Positions 27,562-36,343 of a stretch of DNA of 64,000 nucleotides are shown piece by piece. This DNA is from Trichococcus collinsii (GTDB lineage: Bacteria; Bacillota; Bacilli; Lactobacillales; Aerococcaceae): assembly GCF_900107505.1 (NCBI RefSeq), contig NZ_FNQH01000003.1, positions 186,001 to 250,000 on the forward strand. The letters run 5' to 3'. The first letter of the stretch is position 1; each line of letters starts with the position of its first letter. Position numbers and translations under genes: made by a program. The notes under the pieces are model-generated. The model saw only the letters and a list, made by a program, of their open reading frames with translations, searched no databases and was not told the DNA's origin.

Positions 27562-28233
27562 ATGAATTTTGATTTTGCCTATGTCCTGGAAGTGATCCCT
27601 GCGATCATGAAATACGTTCCGTTGACTCTGTTCATGTCGGTCTTGGCGATGGTTGTCGCCATCGTAATCGGGATCCTGTTGGCGGTCATGAAAGAAAGCC
27701 AGAGGGCTGTGTTGCGCGGCTTCACGAGCCTCTACTTGTCTTTCTTCCGATCGGTTCCGACATTGGTGCTGCTGTTCATCATTTACTATGGCCTTCCGCA
27801 ACTGTTCCCCGCTTTGACCGCGATGCAGGCCGTGACAGCAACAGTCATCGGCTTGGGCATCAAACAAGGCGCGTTCTTGGCGGAAATCTTCCGCGCAGCC
27901 ATCATCTCCGTCAACAAAGGACAGATGGAAGCCGGCCTTTCCGTGGGGATGTCAAAATTCCAGACGGCTTACCGGATCATCCTGCCGCAAGCCGCCGAAA
28001 ATGCCTTGCCGGGGACAGGAAACACCTTCATCAGCCTGATCAAAGAAACCTCATTGGCGTTCTCACTGGGCGTCACGGAACTCTTTGCCGAAGCCAAAAT
28101 GATGGCCTCGTCCTCCTACAAATTCCTTGAGAGCTACTTGGCGGTCGCGCTAGTCTATTGGGTACTGATCATCATCTACTCATATCTGCAGCGAGTGTTG
28201 GAAGAAAAACTAAGCAAACCGTACCGGACCTAG
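27562..28233 (+). CDS. Polar amino acid ABC transporter, permease
   Basis: A 223-residue HisM/GlnP-type permease with about five membrane helices. The N-terminal block VPLTLFMSVLAMVVAIVIG and SFFRSVPTLVLLFIIYYGLPQL are typical. The EAA-like loop that contacts the ATPase is QTAYRIILPQAAENALPGTGNTFISLIKETSL. It would form the membrane channel, probably as a homodimer, since only one permease gene is present. It sits 27 bases after the binding-protein gene. Confidence 0.93.
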   Translation: MNFDFAYVLEVIPAIMKYVPLTLFMSVLAMVVAIVIGILLAVMKESQRAVLRGFTSLYLSFFRSVPTLVLLFIIYYGLPQLFPALTAMQAVTATVIGLGIKQGAFLAEIFRAAIISVNKGQMEAGLSVGMSKFQTAYRIILPQAAENALPGTGNTFISLIKETSLAFSLGVTELFAEAKMMASSSYKFLESYLAVALVYWVLIIIYSYLQRVLEEKLSKPYRT

Positions 28234-28244
28234 GAGGAAGTCAG

Positions 28245-28988
28245 ATGATTGAAGTAAAAGGTTTGAAGAAAAAATTTAATGAGTTGACCGTACTGAACGG
28301 AATCGATATAGTAGTGGAAAGAGGGCAAGTTCTAGCGATCATCGGGCCTTCCGGTTCCGGTAAATCAACCTTTTTGCGCTGCCTGAATTTTCTTGAGCAG
28401 CCGGATGCGGGTCTTATCGAAATCGGCGAGGCCACACTGAATGTCGAGAACTATACTACTAAAGAAGTCCAACAGCTACGCCAACAAACGGCTATGGTCT
28501 TCCAGAACTACAACTTGTTCCGGAATAAAACCGTGCTGCAGAATGTGACCGAAGCACTGATCGTCGCCAAAAAAATACCGAAAGCTGAAGCGGAGGCAAC
28601 CGGCCTGGAGCTGTTGACTAAAGTCGGGCTGAAGGAGAAGGCCGGCAATTATCCAGCGACGCTTTCGGGAGGGCAGCAGCAACGTGTCAGCATCGCAAGG
28701 GCCTTGGCGGTCAATCCGCACGCGATCCTATTCGATGAGCCGACCTCTTCATTGGATCCGGAATTGGTTGCTGAAGTGCTTCAGGTGATCAAATCAATCG
28801 CCGATCAGCAGACGACAATGATCATCATCACGCACGAAATGGACTTTGCCCGCGAAGTCGCCGATCACGTCATCTTCATGGCGGACGGCAACATCGTGGA
28901 ACAAGGGCCGCCGGAAAGCCTCTTCGGAAATCCGCAACAAGCCCGCACCAAACAATTCCTCAAACAACTGGGAAACAATGAAAGCTGA
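28245..28988 (+). CDS. Polar amino acid ABC transporter, ATP-binding protein
   Basis: A 247-residue GlnQ-type ATPase. Walker A GPSGSGKST is near residue 31, the Q loop is VFQNYNLFRNKTVLQNV, the signature is LSGGQQQRVSIARAL and Walker B is ILFDEPTSSLDPEL, followed by the H-loop ITHEM. ATG at 28245 is preceded by AGGAGGAAG; an upstream frame extension to 28158 overlaps the permease and is unlikely. The last sense codon and stop (AGC TGA) coincide with the first bases of a dispersed palindromic element, so the C-terminus was probably set when the element arrived. Confidence 0.94.
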   Translation: MIEVKGLKKKFNELTVLNGIDIVVERGQVLAIIGPSGSGKSTFLRCLNFLEQPDAGLIEIGEATLNVENYTTKEVQQLRQQTAMVFQNYNLFRNKTVLQNVTEALIVAKKIPKAEAEATGLELLTKVGLKEKAGNYPATLSGGQQQRVSIARALAVNPHAILFDEPTSSLDPELVAEVLQVIKSIADQQTTMIIITHEMDFAREVADHVIFMADGNIVEQGPPESLFGNPQQARTKQFLKQLGNNES

Positions 28989-29095
28989 ACGGGTTGCCCA
29001 GCCCTGAAAGAATTTTAGGAAATCGTGCCGTATGAGCATCGTAGAGCGCAATAGGCGCGATTTATCTAAATTTCGAAGGGCTACCCCGTGAAGCT
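28983..29095. repeat. Dispersed palindromic element, copy A
   Basis: Begins AGCTGAACGGGTTGCCCAGC and ends GAAGGGCTACCCCGTGAAGCT, an imperfect terminal inverted repeat. It shares the internal CCTGAAAGAATTTTAGGAAATCG and GAGCATCGTAGAGCGCAA with copies at 32096 and 52213, though its centre differs. It overlaps the stop codon of the ABC ATPase gene. Confidence 0.8.
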
Positions 29096-29105
29096 GGACA
29101 AGAAA

Positions 29106-29128
29106 AGCTGAACGGGTTCGCCCAGCCC
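29106..29128. repeat. Solo left end of the dispersed palindromic element
   Basis: AGCTGAACGGGTTCGCCCAG plus CCC repeats the left terminus of copy A only 10 bases after that copy ends, without the rest of the element. This suggests a partial duplication or a nested insertion. Confidence 0.7.
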
Positions 29129-29167
29129 AGATTTATATAGTGAACCATCGAAAGGAAGAATGATACG

Positions 29168-30334
29168 ATGACTGCAATGCGAACGGAAACACAAACCAAA
29201 ACAGGACTCTACGAAAAGTTGGTCGCTTATCGGCGTGAATTGCATGCGCACCCGGAACTTTCGGCAAAGGAATTTGCGACGACTGAGCGCATCCGCCGCT
29301 GGCTGTCGGAGGAAGGAATCACCATCCTGGATTACCCATTGGAGACCGGTCTGATTGCAGAGGTCGTGGGCGCACTGCCTGGTCCGACCATCGCGCTGCG
29401 TGCGGATATCGACGCTTTGCCGGTCAATGAAGCGACCAATCTACCGTTCGCTTCTCAAACGGAAGGGCTCATGCATGCCTGCGGTCATGATTATCATACG
29501 GCTTCCATGATTGGAGCGGCAATCCTGCTTCAGAGCAAAAAAGCATCACTGAAAGGCACAGTCCGATTCATCTTCCAGCCTGCTGAAGAGATTGCTCAAG
29601 GTGCCAAGTGGGTCGAAGAAGCCGGCGCTCTTAATGGCGTTTCTGCCATCTTCGGCATGCATAACAAGCCGGATCTCCCTGTCGGCACAATCGGCATACG
29701 TGAAGGCGGACTGATGGCCAGCGCGGATCGTTTCGAACTGGAAATCCACGGAGTCGGCGGACATGCCGGCATTCCGGACTCGACCATCGATCCAATCGTC
29801 ATCGCAAGCCAAGTCATCATCGGTCTGCAGACAATCATCAGTAGAAATACAAGTCCATTCCATAATGCAGTCATCAGCATCACACAGATTCACGGCGGTA
29901 ACTCATGGAACGTCATTCCCGAGAAAGTCTACATGGAGGGGACTGTCCGCGCTTTCCAAAAAGAAGACCGCGAGAAGATCCCAGACTTGATGCGCCGTGC
30001 AGCCGAAGGGATCGCGTCCGGTTTCGGAGCAATAGCGGATTTCCGTTGGCACCCATACGTATCCATCGTAGACAATGATGCCCGCTTCAAGGCAATCATG
30101 GAAGAGACAGCGGCGGAAAAAGGCTATCGTTTCGTGGAACCGAAACCGGTCGCCGGAGGGGAAGATTTTGCGCATTATCAGACATTGATCCCCGGATTTT
30201 TCGTATTCATGGGCGTTGATGGCACGCGCGAATGGCACCATCCTGAATTCAACCTCAAAGAAGAAGCCTTGGCGGTCGCCGCGGATTACTTCTCGGCTTT
30301 GGCAATCAAGGTTTTGGATCAATGGGAAAGCTGA
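29168..30334 (+). CDS. M20 family amidohydrolase / metallopeptidase
   Basis: A 388-residue M20D-type enzyme. The N-terminal YRRELHAHPELSAKEFATTERI is typical of aminoacylase/amidohydrolase proteins such as HipO and AmaA. Metal ligands are seen in LMHACGHDYHTASMIG, QPAEEIAQGA and FGMHNKPDLPVG, and the final ligand is in the PVAGGEDFAHY block. These enzymes remove acyl or carbamoyl groups from amino acids or peptides using two metal ions. Placement between an amino acid transporter and an MmgE/PrpD gene suggests deacylation of the imported compound or of an acetylated intermediate. The next ATG lies inside its end. Confidence 0.92.
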   Translation: MTAMRTETQTKTGLYEKLVAYRRELHAHPELSAKEFATTERIRRWLSEEGITILDYPLETGLIAEVVGALPGPTIALRADIDALPVNEATNLPFASQTEGLMHACGHDYHTASMIGAAILLQSKKASLKGTVRFIFQPAEEIAQGAKWVEEAGALNGVSAIFGMHNKPDLPVGTIGIREGGLMASADRFELEIHGVGGHAGIPDSTIDPIVIASQVIIGLQTIISRNTSPFHNAVISITQIHGGNSWNVIPEKVYMEGTVRAFQKEDREKIPDLMRRAAEGIASGFGAIADFRWHPYVSIVDNDARFKAIMEETAAEKGYRFVEPKPVAGGEDFAHYQTLIPGFFVFMGVDGTREWHHPEFNLKEEALAVAADYFSALAIKVLDQWES

Positions 30335-31683
30335 CAGCAGTCACTGAAATGATGGCGGCGGAGGTTTTGAAGGCGACCCCAATCGACAACGAAGCAGCCT
30401 TGCGCGAAGCGAAACGCGGGATACTGGATTATGTGGCCAGCGCTTTTGCTGGCCAGGAGGATGCTGGGACAATCAAACTGTTGCAGGCGATCGAAGCGGA
30501 AGGCGGTCATCCCGTCACGCCGCTGATTGGCCAAAATAAACGGGCAAGCCGGGGCCAAGCAGCACTCCTGAATGGATTCATGGGCCATGCGCTAGATTAT
30601 GACGACGTCCATTCCGATGTCCGCGGCCATCCCAGTTCGGTCATTCTGCCCGTGCTTTTTGCTTTATCTTCAGGTCGGGATATTTCCGGAAAACAATTTC
30701 TGAATGCCTATATCATCGGTGTCGAAATCATGGCCAGGCTCGGGCAGGCAATCGGGACTGCTAGCTATCTGAAAGGGTGGCACAATACCTCCTTGCTCGG
30801 CGGTGTCGCAGCCACCTTCGCGGGAGCGCAACTGCTCGGATTCACGGCTGCCGATACGCAGAATGCTGTTGGAATCGCCGCCAGTCAGGCTAGCGGCCTG
30901 CGGGTGCAGTTTGGTACAGAGATGAAGCCGTTGCATGCCGGCTTGGCTGCGCAGCAAGCGGTCCAGTCAATCGAATGGACCCAGCAGAATTTCCAAGGGA
31001 CCGATGCGGCACTCGATTCAGAAATCGGATTTTTGCATGTGTACAGCGGGAATGCAACGGATGCAGCAGTACGAGAAGCCTTGACTGAACGATGGGGGGA
31101 AACTTGGCGGATAGCCGAGCCCGGACTCTGGTTCAAACGTAATCCGTTCTGTTCAGCCGCTTCCCATGGCGCGGACGCCGCGCTGGAGTTGGCGCAATTG
31201 CACTTGAATAGCGCAACTATCCAAAAGGTAGAAATTATTTTTCCGCCCGGCGGCGATGCGGCTTTGATCCACACACGCCCGAAGACCGGCGAACAGGGAC
31301 GCTTCAGCGTCGAATATGTCGTCGCTTTGGCATTGCTGGGGCAGCCGTTCACGCTCGGAAATTTCGGAACCGCCGCTGTTTCGGCTGAGTCCGAGGAACT
31401 GGTGGGGAAAATGTCCAGAAGCTATGACGCAGAGCACAAGCCGGCCGCGCAAGCCATCCCGAAAGGACGCTTTACGATCGTAAGGCTCACGTTGGCTGAT
31501 GGCGCAGTCCACAGCCGCGAAGTTTGCGTTCCGAAGGGTTCGCCGCAAGCGCCGTTGACGGATGCTGAACTCGAAAGTAAATGGCGCGAGTCCGCACCAA
31601 ATCAGGAAAAAGCGGAGTGGCTGATGCAGGCGATTCGCGGTCTGGAAAATAGCAACATGAGCGAATTGGAAGGATTTTTATGA
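30322..31683 (+). CDS. MmgE/PrpD family protein (possible epimerase)
   Basis: A 453-residue protein. Family features are AKRGILDYVASAFAGQEDAGTIKL, RGQAALLNGFMGHALDYDDVH, GHPSSVILPVLFALS, the glycine-rich GWHNTSLLGGVAATFAGAQLLGF and KPLHAGLAAQQAVQS. Known activities are 2-methylcitrate dehydratase (PrpD), aconitate decarboxylase and iminodisuccinate epimerase. No prpB or prpC gene is near, so propionate use is unlikely. Pairing with a fumarate-releasing lyase favours an epimerase or dehydratase role on an N-substituted dicarboxylate. It overlaps the M20 gene by 13 bases and is the last gene of the operon. Confidence 0.87.
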   Translation: MGKLTAVTEMMAAEVLKATPIDNEAALREAKRGILDYVASAFAGQEDAGTIKLLQAIEAEGGHPVTPLIGQNKRASRGQAALLNGFMGHALDYDDVHSDVRGHPSSVILPVLFALSSGRDISGKQFLNAYIIGVEIMARLGQAIGTASYLKGWHNTSLLGGVAATFAGAQLLGFTAADTQNAVGIAASQASGLRVQFGTEMKPLHAGLAAQQAVQSIEWTQQNFQGTDAALDSEIGFLHVYSGNATDAAVREALTERWGETWRIAEPGLWFKRNPFCSAASHGADAALELAQLHLNSATIQKVEIIFPPGGDAALIHTRPKTGEQGRFSVEYVVALALLGQPFTLGNFGTAAVSAESEELVGKMSRSYDAEHKPAAQAIPKGRFTIVRLTLADGAVHSREVCVPKGSPQAPLTDAELESKWRESAPNQEKAEWLMQAIRGLENSNMSELEGFL

Positions 31684-31690
31684 TATATGC

Positions 31691-31738
31691 AAAAGAGGAG
31701 TCTGGGACATAAAGGTTCAGGCGCCTCTTTTACTTTTT
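31691..31738 (+). terminator. Intrinsic terminator after the catabolic operon
   Basis: AAAAGAGG (31691-31698) pairs with CCTCTTTT (31724-31731), with a trailing T-rich tract. The loop contains AGTCTGGGACATAAA, a string I recall from terminators in many low-GC Gram-positives. Confidence 0.65.
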
Positions 31739-31877
31739 GATTCTGATAACGCATCTTTCAAAAATTCACGGATATTTTAAATGAACCTTCGTTTGCGTTA
31801 TAATAAAGTGGCAAGTTGCCGATCCGAAAGGCATCTGGGCAGCGAACCTAAACTCCAAAAAAGAAAGGATCTTTCCT

Positions 31878-32087
31878 ATGTCAGACATCACATTTGAAAT
31901 CGTCGAAGAACTCGGCGTCCTGTCCACATCTGCAAAAGGTTGGACGAAAGAATTGAACCTGGTCAGTTGGAACGGCAGACCACCAAAATACGACATCCGC
32001 GAATGGAGTCCAGAACACGAAAAGATGGGCAAAGGACTGACATTTAGCGAAGAAGAAATGGCGGCCCTCGTCAAACTCTTGAAATAA
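31878..32087 (+). CDS. PC4/p15-like single-stranded DNA-binding protein (YdbC family)
   Basis: A 69-residue protein with the PC4-like beta-sheet pattern: FEIVEELGVLSTSAKGWTKELNLVSWNG is followed by YDIREWSPEHEKMGKGLTFSEEEMAALVKLL. Bacterial homologues (Lactococcus YdbC) bind single-stranded nucleic acid as dimers; their physiological role is not settled. Length is typical of the family. AAGAAAGGA stands before the ATG. A palindromic element begins 8 bases after the stop. Confidence 0.9.
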   Translation: MSDITFEIVEELGVLSTSAKGWTKELNLVSWNGRPPKYDIREWSPEHEKMGKGLTFSEEEMAALVKLLK

Positions 32088-32095
32088 CCAGGAAG

Positions 32096-32211
32096 GCTGA
32101 ACGGGTTTGCTCAGCTCTGAAAGAATTTTAGAAAATCGTGCTCCGCAACGTTCCCTAAGGTCACCTTAGACTCCCCTGCAACTGAGCATCAAAAGGCTAA
32201 CCCGTGAAGCT
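32096..32211. repeat. Dispersed palindromic element, copy B
   Basis: Begins GCTGAACGGGTTTGCTCAGC and ends AAAGGCTAACCCGTGAAGCT. The terminal parts pair (ACGGGTT with AACCCGT). It shares CTGAAAGAATTTTAG and TGAGCATC with copies A and C, while the centre (32145-32185) is unrelated to them. Confidence 0.8.
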
Positions 32212-32220
32212 AGAGATCAT

Positions 32221-32260
32221 AAAAAACCAGCTGAACCGTTTTGGCTTCAGCTGGTTTTTT
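32221..32260. terminator. Bidirectional terminator between the PC4-like gene and the MFS gene
   Basis: AAAAAACCAGCTGAA (32221-32235) pairs perfectly with TTCAGCTGGTTTTTT (32246-32260) around a 10-base loop. Confidence 0.88.
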
Positions 32261-32275
32261 GATTACAGTATTGCA

Positions 32276-33481
32276 TTAAGTGTGGGCCGTTCCATTTCGT
32301 CTTCCGCGCCGGTAGAAGAGGAACATCAAGAATGCGGAGAACAGAGCCATTGCGGAACCGAAGTAGAAAGGTACTTGGTTGTTGAAAGTATCATACAACC
32401 AGCCTCCAATCAGGCTGGCCGGCAACAACGTCATCCCCAAGATGGCGTTGTAGAGGCCCAGGCCGGTCCCTTTTTTTTCCTTGCCGATGATGTCGGATAC
32501 CAAGGCTTTTTGGATGCCGTCCGTTGCGGCGCTGTAGAGACCGTAAAAAGCGAACAGGCCGACGATGGCGAATGGGGTAGTGGCCTTTCCGAAACCAAAA
32601 TAGATCAGCGAGAACATTAGATAGCCGCCGATGATGATCCGCTTGCGGCCAATTTTATCGGACAGTTTCCCGAGTGGAACGGCAAAAGTAACCGAAACCG
32701 CGTTAAATACCAGATACATGATCGGAATGAACACATCGCTGACGCCGACGTCGCTGGCTTTGATCAAGAGCAGGGCATCCGTCGAATTTCCTAACGTAAA
32801 AAAGAAAACGATGGACAGAAAAAGATAGAAGTCCTTGGGGAAATCCCGGAAGGCCAGTTTTCCGAGCCGCTCCGATTTGGCGCGTCTGGCTTCCTTGACA
32901 AAAAAGATAATCGACAGAAGCCCCAAAAAACCCGGGATAGCCGCAAACAGAAACACGCGCCGGTAGTCGCCGGGGAAGGCAGCCAATACGGCAAAGGCAA
33001 TCAGTGGGCCGACGATGGCGCCACTATTGTCCATCGCTTTATGGAAACCAAAATTCAGCCCGGCATTGTTGTTTTCCTCCGAAGAGCCAGCCACAAGACT
33101 GTCCCGGGGAGCTGTTCGAATGCCTTTTCCAACACGTTCAATAAAGCGGATCGACAAGACCTGCAGGGGCGTCGTAACGAAGGCGAAAAGCGGCGAAAGG
33201 AGGGCAGTGATGCCGTAACCGATGATCATGAATGGCTTGTTGCGGCCGATTTTGTCGCTCCACCAGCCGGAGAGGGATTTCAGGACGGAAGCAGTGCTTT
33301 CGGCGATCCCTTCAATCAGCGAGATTTCCGTTTTTGAAGCACCCAATGTCGTCAGGAATAAAGGTAGGATGCTGTAGACCATCTTTGTCGTTGTGTCCGT
33401 CAGGAAACTGGTCAAGCCGACAAAGAAGATATTGCTTTCGACGCCGAGGATACGCTTTTTCTTTTTCTGATTATCCACCAT
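32276..33481 (-). CDS. MFS transporter
   Basis: An approximately 401-residue major facilitator with 12 membrane segments. The loop 2-3 motif A is SGWWSDKIGRNKPFMIIGYG, repeated in the second half as LGKLSDKIGRKRIIIGGY. The segment RFIERVGKGIRTAPRDSLVAGS is typical of a subfamily of drug or sugar efflux-like MFS proteins in which RTAPRD.L is conserved. The substrate is unknown. ATG at 33481 is chosen because GGAAGG lies 8 bases upstream; the longer frame to 33559 has no similarity. It is transcribed alone, towards the PC4-like gene. Confidence 0.88.
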   Translation of the reverse strand: MVDNQKKKKRILGVESNIFFVGLTSFLTDTTTKMVYSILPLFLTTLGASKTEISLIEGIAESTASVLKSLSGWWSDKIGRNKPFMIIGYGITALLSPLFAFVTTPLQVLSIRFIERVGKGIRTAPRDSLVAGSSEENNNAGLNFGFHKAMDNSGAIVGPLIAFAVLAAFPGDYRRVFLFAAIPGFLGLLSIIFFVKEARRAKSERLGKLAFRDFPKDFYLFLSIVFFFTLGNSTDALLLIKASDVGVSDVFIPIMYLVFNAVSVTFAVPLGKLSDKIGRKRIIIGGYLMFSLIYFGFGKATTPFAIVGLFAFYGLYSAATDGIQKALVSDIIGKEKKGTGLGLYNAILGMTLLPASLIGGWLYDTFNNQVPFYFGSAMALFSAFLMFLFYRRGRRNGTAHT

Positions 33482-33670
33482 CTCGAGACCCTTCCTTCCG
33501 ATTATTTCGTCACCTCCATTTAATTCCTTTTTTGGCAAAAAGTCTAGCGGAGCGAACACTTAGACAGATACTTTCCGCGTGATTCGGTCAAATGGATAAT
33601 CAACCGGAATTTTGGTAAAGTGTACGTGTTGAGATGCCCGGACTGAACAGAATCAGAGGGAGGAATTGGG

Positions 33671-34201
33671 ATGAATAAATTACAGTTCAATCAAACAACG
33701 GTGCATGTGGTTAAAGGCGATATCACCCGTTGCGAAGTGGATGCCATTGTTAATGCCGCTAATGAAAGTCTGCTCGGCGGAGGCGGAGTAGACGGTGCCA
33801 TCCATCGTGCAGCCGGTCCGGAATTGTTGGCTGCCTGCCGCCTTTTGAACGGGTGCCGCACCGGCGAGGCGAAACTCACGCCAGGCTTCCGGCTCAAAGC
33901 CGCTCATGTCATCCACACTGTCGGTCCTGTCTGGCGGGGCGGAACGCACGGGGAATCGGAATTGCTCGCCTCGTGCTACCAAAAATCATTGGAGCTGGCG
34001 GAAGCCAATGGAATCCGCACGCTTGCCTTTCCGGCGGTCAGCACCGGCATTTACGGTTATCCGCTGGAACAAGCTACCGAAATCGCTGTCGGGACCGTCC
34101 AGAAGTACCTGGAAAATCATCCGGGGTCCGACATCTCAGAAATAACCTTTGTCTGCTTTGACGATGCGGCAGTGCACGCATACGAGCAGGCATTTGAATA
34201 A
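33671..34201 (+). CDS. Macro-domain O-acetyl-ADP-ribose deacetylase-like protein
   Basis: A 176-residue single macro domain (MacroD/YmdB type). ADP-ribose-binding features are [37 protein letters not shown] at the N-terminus, including the catalytic-type NAAN and the GGGGVDGAI loop, and [17 protein letters not shown] for the second loop. These enzymes remove ADP-ribose or acetyl groups from ADP-ribosylated targets or O-acetyl-ADP-ribose made by sirtuins. A sirtuin lies in the window but 27 kb away. Ribosome site AGGGAGGA precedes the ATG. The zinc-ribbon gene follows after 20 bases. Confidence 0.93.
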   Translation: MNKLQFNQTTVHVVKGDITRCEVDAIVNAANESLLGGGGVDGAIHRAAGPELLAACRLLNGCRTGEAKLTPGFRLKAAHVIHTVGPVWRGGTHGESELLASCYQKSLELAEANGIRTLAFPAVSTGIYGYPLEQATEIAVGTVQKYLENHPGSDISEITFVCFDDAAVHAYEQAFE

Positions 34202-34221
34202 TTGGAAAGGGGAACTGACTG

Positions 34222-34605
34222 ATGTTTTTATTTTTTGACGTATTGCCGTTCCGCAAGCAACTTGAATACAACCAGACGATCACCTGCAGCCGCTGCGGCC
34301 ATTTTGGGCGCTATGAGGTCTATCTCGTGGGCAATCGTTTCCGCCTGTTTTTCATCCCGGTCATAACCTTCGGCAAAAAGTATCTTGTCCGCACAACTTG
34401 TTGCGATACCTGGTATCTCCTTGATCCGCATGTGGGCAAAGCGATTGAACGGAAAGAAACAATTACGATCCGGGACAGCGATCTGCAAATGTATCAGACC
34501 GGTGAGCCAATTGAAAGCAGATGCCCCAACTGCGGTGCCTCCTATCCTCAGGGCGCACATTTTTGCCCGAATTGCGGAGCGAAAGTGGATGGAATGGAAC
34601 GCTGA
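34222..34605 (+). CDS. Zinc-ribbon domain protein of unknown function
   Basis: A 127-residue protein with two Cys pairs near the N-terminus (CSRCG, and a CC at about residue 60) and a C-terminal double zinc knuckle, RCPNCGASYPQGAHFCPNCG. The central segment GNRFRLFFIPVITFGKKYLV is conserved in small zinc-ribbon proteins of lactic-acid bacteria. A role in protein or nucleic acid binding is possible but unknown. It is preceded by GGAAAGGGGA and probably shares a transcript with the macro-domain gene. Confidence 0.75.
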   Translation: MFLFFDVLPFRKQLEYNQTITCSRCGHFGRYEVYLVGNRFRLFFIPVITFGKKYLVRTTCCDTWYLLDPHVGKAIERKETITIRDSDLQMYQTGEPIESRCPNCGASYPQGAHFCPNCGAKVDGMER

Positions 34606-34712
34606 AAAATCACTTGGAAAATTAATGAAAGAGGATTATCTGTAAGCGTTACAAATTGTACAATTATGGTATACTATCACTATCGAAAATTGTAAGGGGT
34701 GGTCATAATTAT

Positions 34713-35540
34713 ATGTTAACGAATAAAGAAATCAGATCCACAGCTAGAGAATATTTACGCGGCAATTATAAAATGGCGGTCATCAACCTGATCCTTATCA
34801 CGATCGCGAATAGCACCATGCAATCGGTAGTCAGAACACTGACGGGTGAGAGCGCATTGAACATGCAGATGACAGGGGAAACCTTGCCGAATTGGGATTC
34901 CATCTTCTCGATGCAATCCTCGCCTTTCCAAACGACCCTGAATGTGGTCCTTTCGATCATCGTAGCGCTGATCATCGGCTCCATGCAGATGGGGAACGAA
35001 TGGGGGTACCTGGATATGCTGGACGGTACGCCACTTTCATCAGGCCATCTGCTTAAACCATTTGAAAATCAGTTGTTTAAGACGCTTGGCGTTCTGGCGC
35101 TGCAGGCATTCTATGTAATTTTATGGTCCGTGTTGCTGATCATACCGGGCATCATGAAGCTTTACGCTCTGGCATTATCGAACTTCATTTACTTCGATAA
35201 TCCGGATATGAAAACGACGGACATCCTGAGACAAAGCGAATCCTTCATGAAAGGCAAGAAGATGAGACTTTTCCAATTGGATCTGACTTATTTTGTCGTT
35301 TACCTGATCCCTGTGGCGTTGTTCTTGGGAGTCGGAATAGCTGCATTCAACATGTATGTAGGAGCGGCAACGGCTGATTCCGATGCGTTATTGTATCAAG
35401 CGTTGTTGTTGGTAGGGTTAATGTTGGCGGCGTTCGCCATCTTCGGAATCCTGACATTCATCGTTGAACCGAGAAGGAAAGCTGCGCGCGCGGTCTTCTA
35501 TTCGGAAGTCCTGAAAGAAGAAAACCTCAGCATCAGCTGA
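34713..35540 (+). CDS. DUF975 family integral membrane protein
   Basis: A 275-residue protein with about five to six membrane segments. The start LTNKEIRSTAREYLRGNYKMAVINLILI is the standard opening of DUF975 proteins, and YALALSNFIYFDNPDMKTTDILRQSESFMKGKKMRLFQLDLTY is the family's core block. Function is unknown; relatives are linked to membrane stress or bacteriocin-related loci. The ATG at 34713 has AAGGGGTGG upstream; the longer frame from 34656 includes promoter sequence (TATACT at 34671-34676) and is rejected. A palindrome TGTAAGCGTTACA (34641-34653) precedes the promoter. Confidence 0.88.
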   Translation: MLTNKEIRSTAREYLRGNYKMAVINLILITIANSTMQSVVRTLTGESALNMQMTGETLPNWDSIFSMQSSPFQTTLNVVLSIIVALIIGSMQMGNEWGYLDMLDGTPLSSGHLLKPFENQLFKTLGVLALQAFYVILWSVLLIIPGIMKLYALALSNFIYFDNPDMKTTDILRQSESFMKGKKMRLFQLDLTYFVVYLIPVALFLGVGIAAFNMYVGAATADSDALLYQALLLVGLMLAAFAIFGILTFIVEPRRKAARAVFYSEVLKEENLSIS

Positions 35541-35586
35541 TTGACCTATATCTTGTTATCTAAATTTTTAGAGAAGGAGCGAAATA

Positions 35587-36336
35587 ATGGAGCAAAGAAT
35601 AAAAAGAGAAGCACCAAGCATCACAACCGATTTGCGCAGTGATACAGTGCAAGTCCCTGGCGTAATCCGGAACTGCTCGGGAATCCGGATTTTTGGAAAA
35701 CGAATCAAATCTCTGATCTTTACGACGGATATTGCTATTATCCTGAATAACGATGCGGATGCCGTCATCGCGGTTTATCCATTTACCCCGCATCCGGCGG
35801 TTATCCAAAGCATTGCAAATGTCTCAACTATTCCGATCCTTTCTGGTGTCGGTGGGGGGACGACCCATGGCAAACGTAGCGCCAACATTTCTTTATTTTC
35901 GGAAGCGCAGGGTTCATTGGCTGTCGTCGTCAATGCGCCGACCCCAATCGATACCATCAGACAAATCGAGGAAACCGTGGATATTCCAATCGTCTGTACG
36001 ATCGTGACGGAATACATGGATATCCAGGAACGGTTGGATGCCGGTGTTGATATCCTGAACGTCAGCGGAGGGAAGGATACGGCCTATATCGTGAGCCGGA
36101 TCCGTGAAAATTTCCCGGATGTTCCGATCATCGCGACGGGTGGCCCAACTGATGAAACGATTCTAGATGCAATCAATGCCGGTGCTAACGCCATCAGCTG
36201 GACACCGCCCTCCAATGGTGAGTTGTTCCGCCGCAAGATGGACAAGTACCGCAACAAAGAGCGCGAGCGCTACATGCAGGAGCATCAAGGTTTGACGATC
36301 GAAGAAGTCGAAGACCTGGAAGATCACAGAGATTAA
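35587..36336 (+). CDS. Conserved TIM-barrel protein of unknown function (often labelled hydrolase)
   Basis: A 249-residue cytoplasmic protein with repeated strand-helix units ending in phosphate-binding-like glycines: VIAVYPFTPHPAVI, ILSGVGGGTTHGKRSA, VVNAPTPIDTI, DILNVSGGKDTAYIV and IIATGGPTDETILDAINAGANAISWTPP. The order and spacing suggest a (beta/alpha)8 barrel distantly like ThiE/NanE-type enzymes. A charged helical tail ends the chain (residues 218-249). I recognise it as a conserved Lactobacillales protein without a proven activity. GAAGGAG lies before the ATG at 35587. Confidence 0.75.
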   Translation: MEQRIKREAPSITTDLRSDTVQVPGVIRNCSGIRIFGKRIKSLIFTTDIAIILNNDADAVIAVYPFTPHPAVIQSIANVSTIPILSGVGGGTTHGKRSANISLFSEAQGSLAVVVNAPTPIDTIRQIEETVDIPIVCTIVTEYMDIQERLDAGVDILNVSGGKDTAYIVSRIRENFPDVPIIATGGPTDETILDAINAGANAISWTPPSNGELFRRKMDKYRNKERERYMQEHQGLTIEEVEDLEDHRD

Positions 36337-36343
36337 CCTATTG

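Noticed and set aside
30322-31683. Naming the MmgE/PrpD gene prpD
   Set aside because: No methylcitrate cycle partner is present.
34641-34653. TGTAAGCGTTACA as a cre site upstream of the DUF975 gene
   Set aside because: It is symmetrical but misses the CA end of the cre consensus; kept only as a palindrome note.
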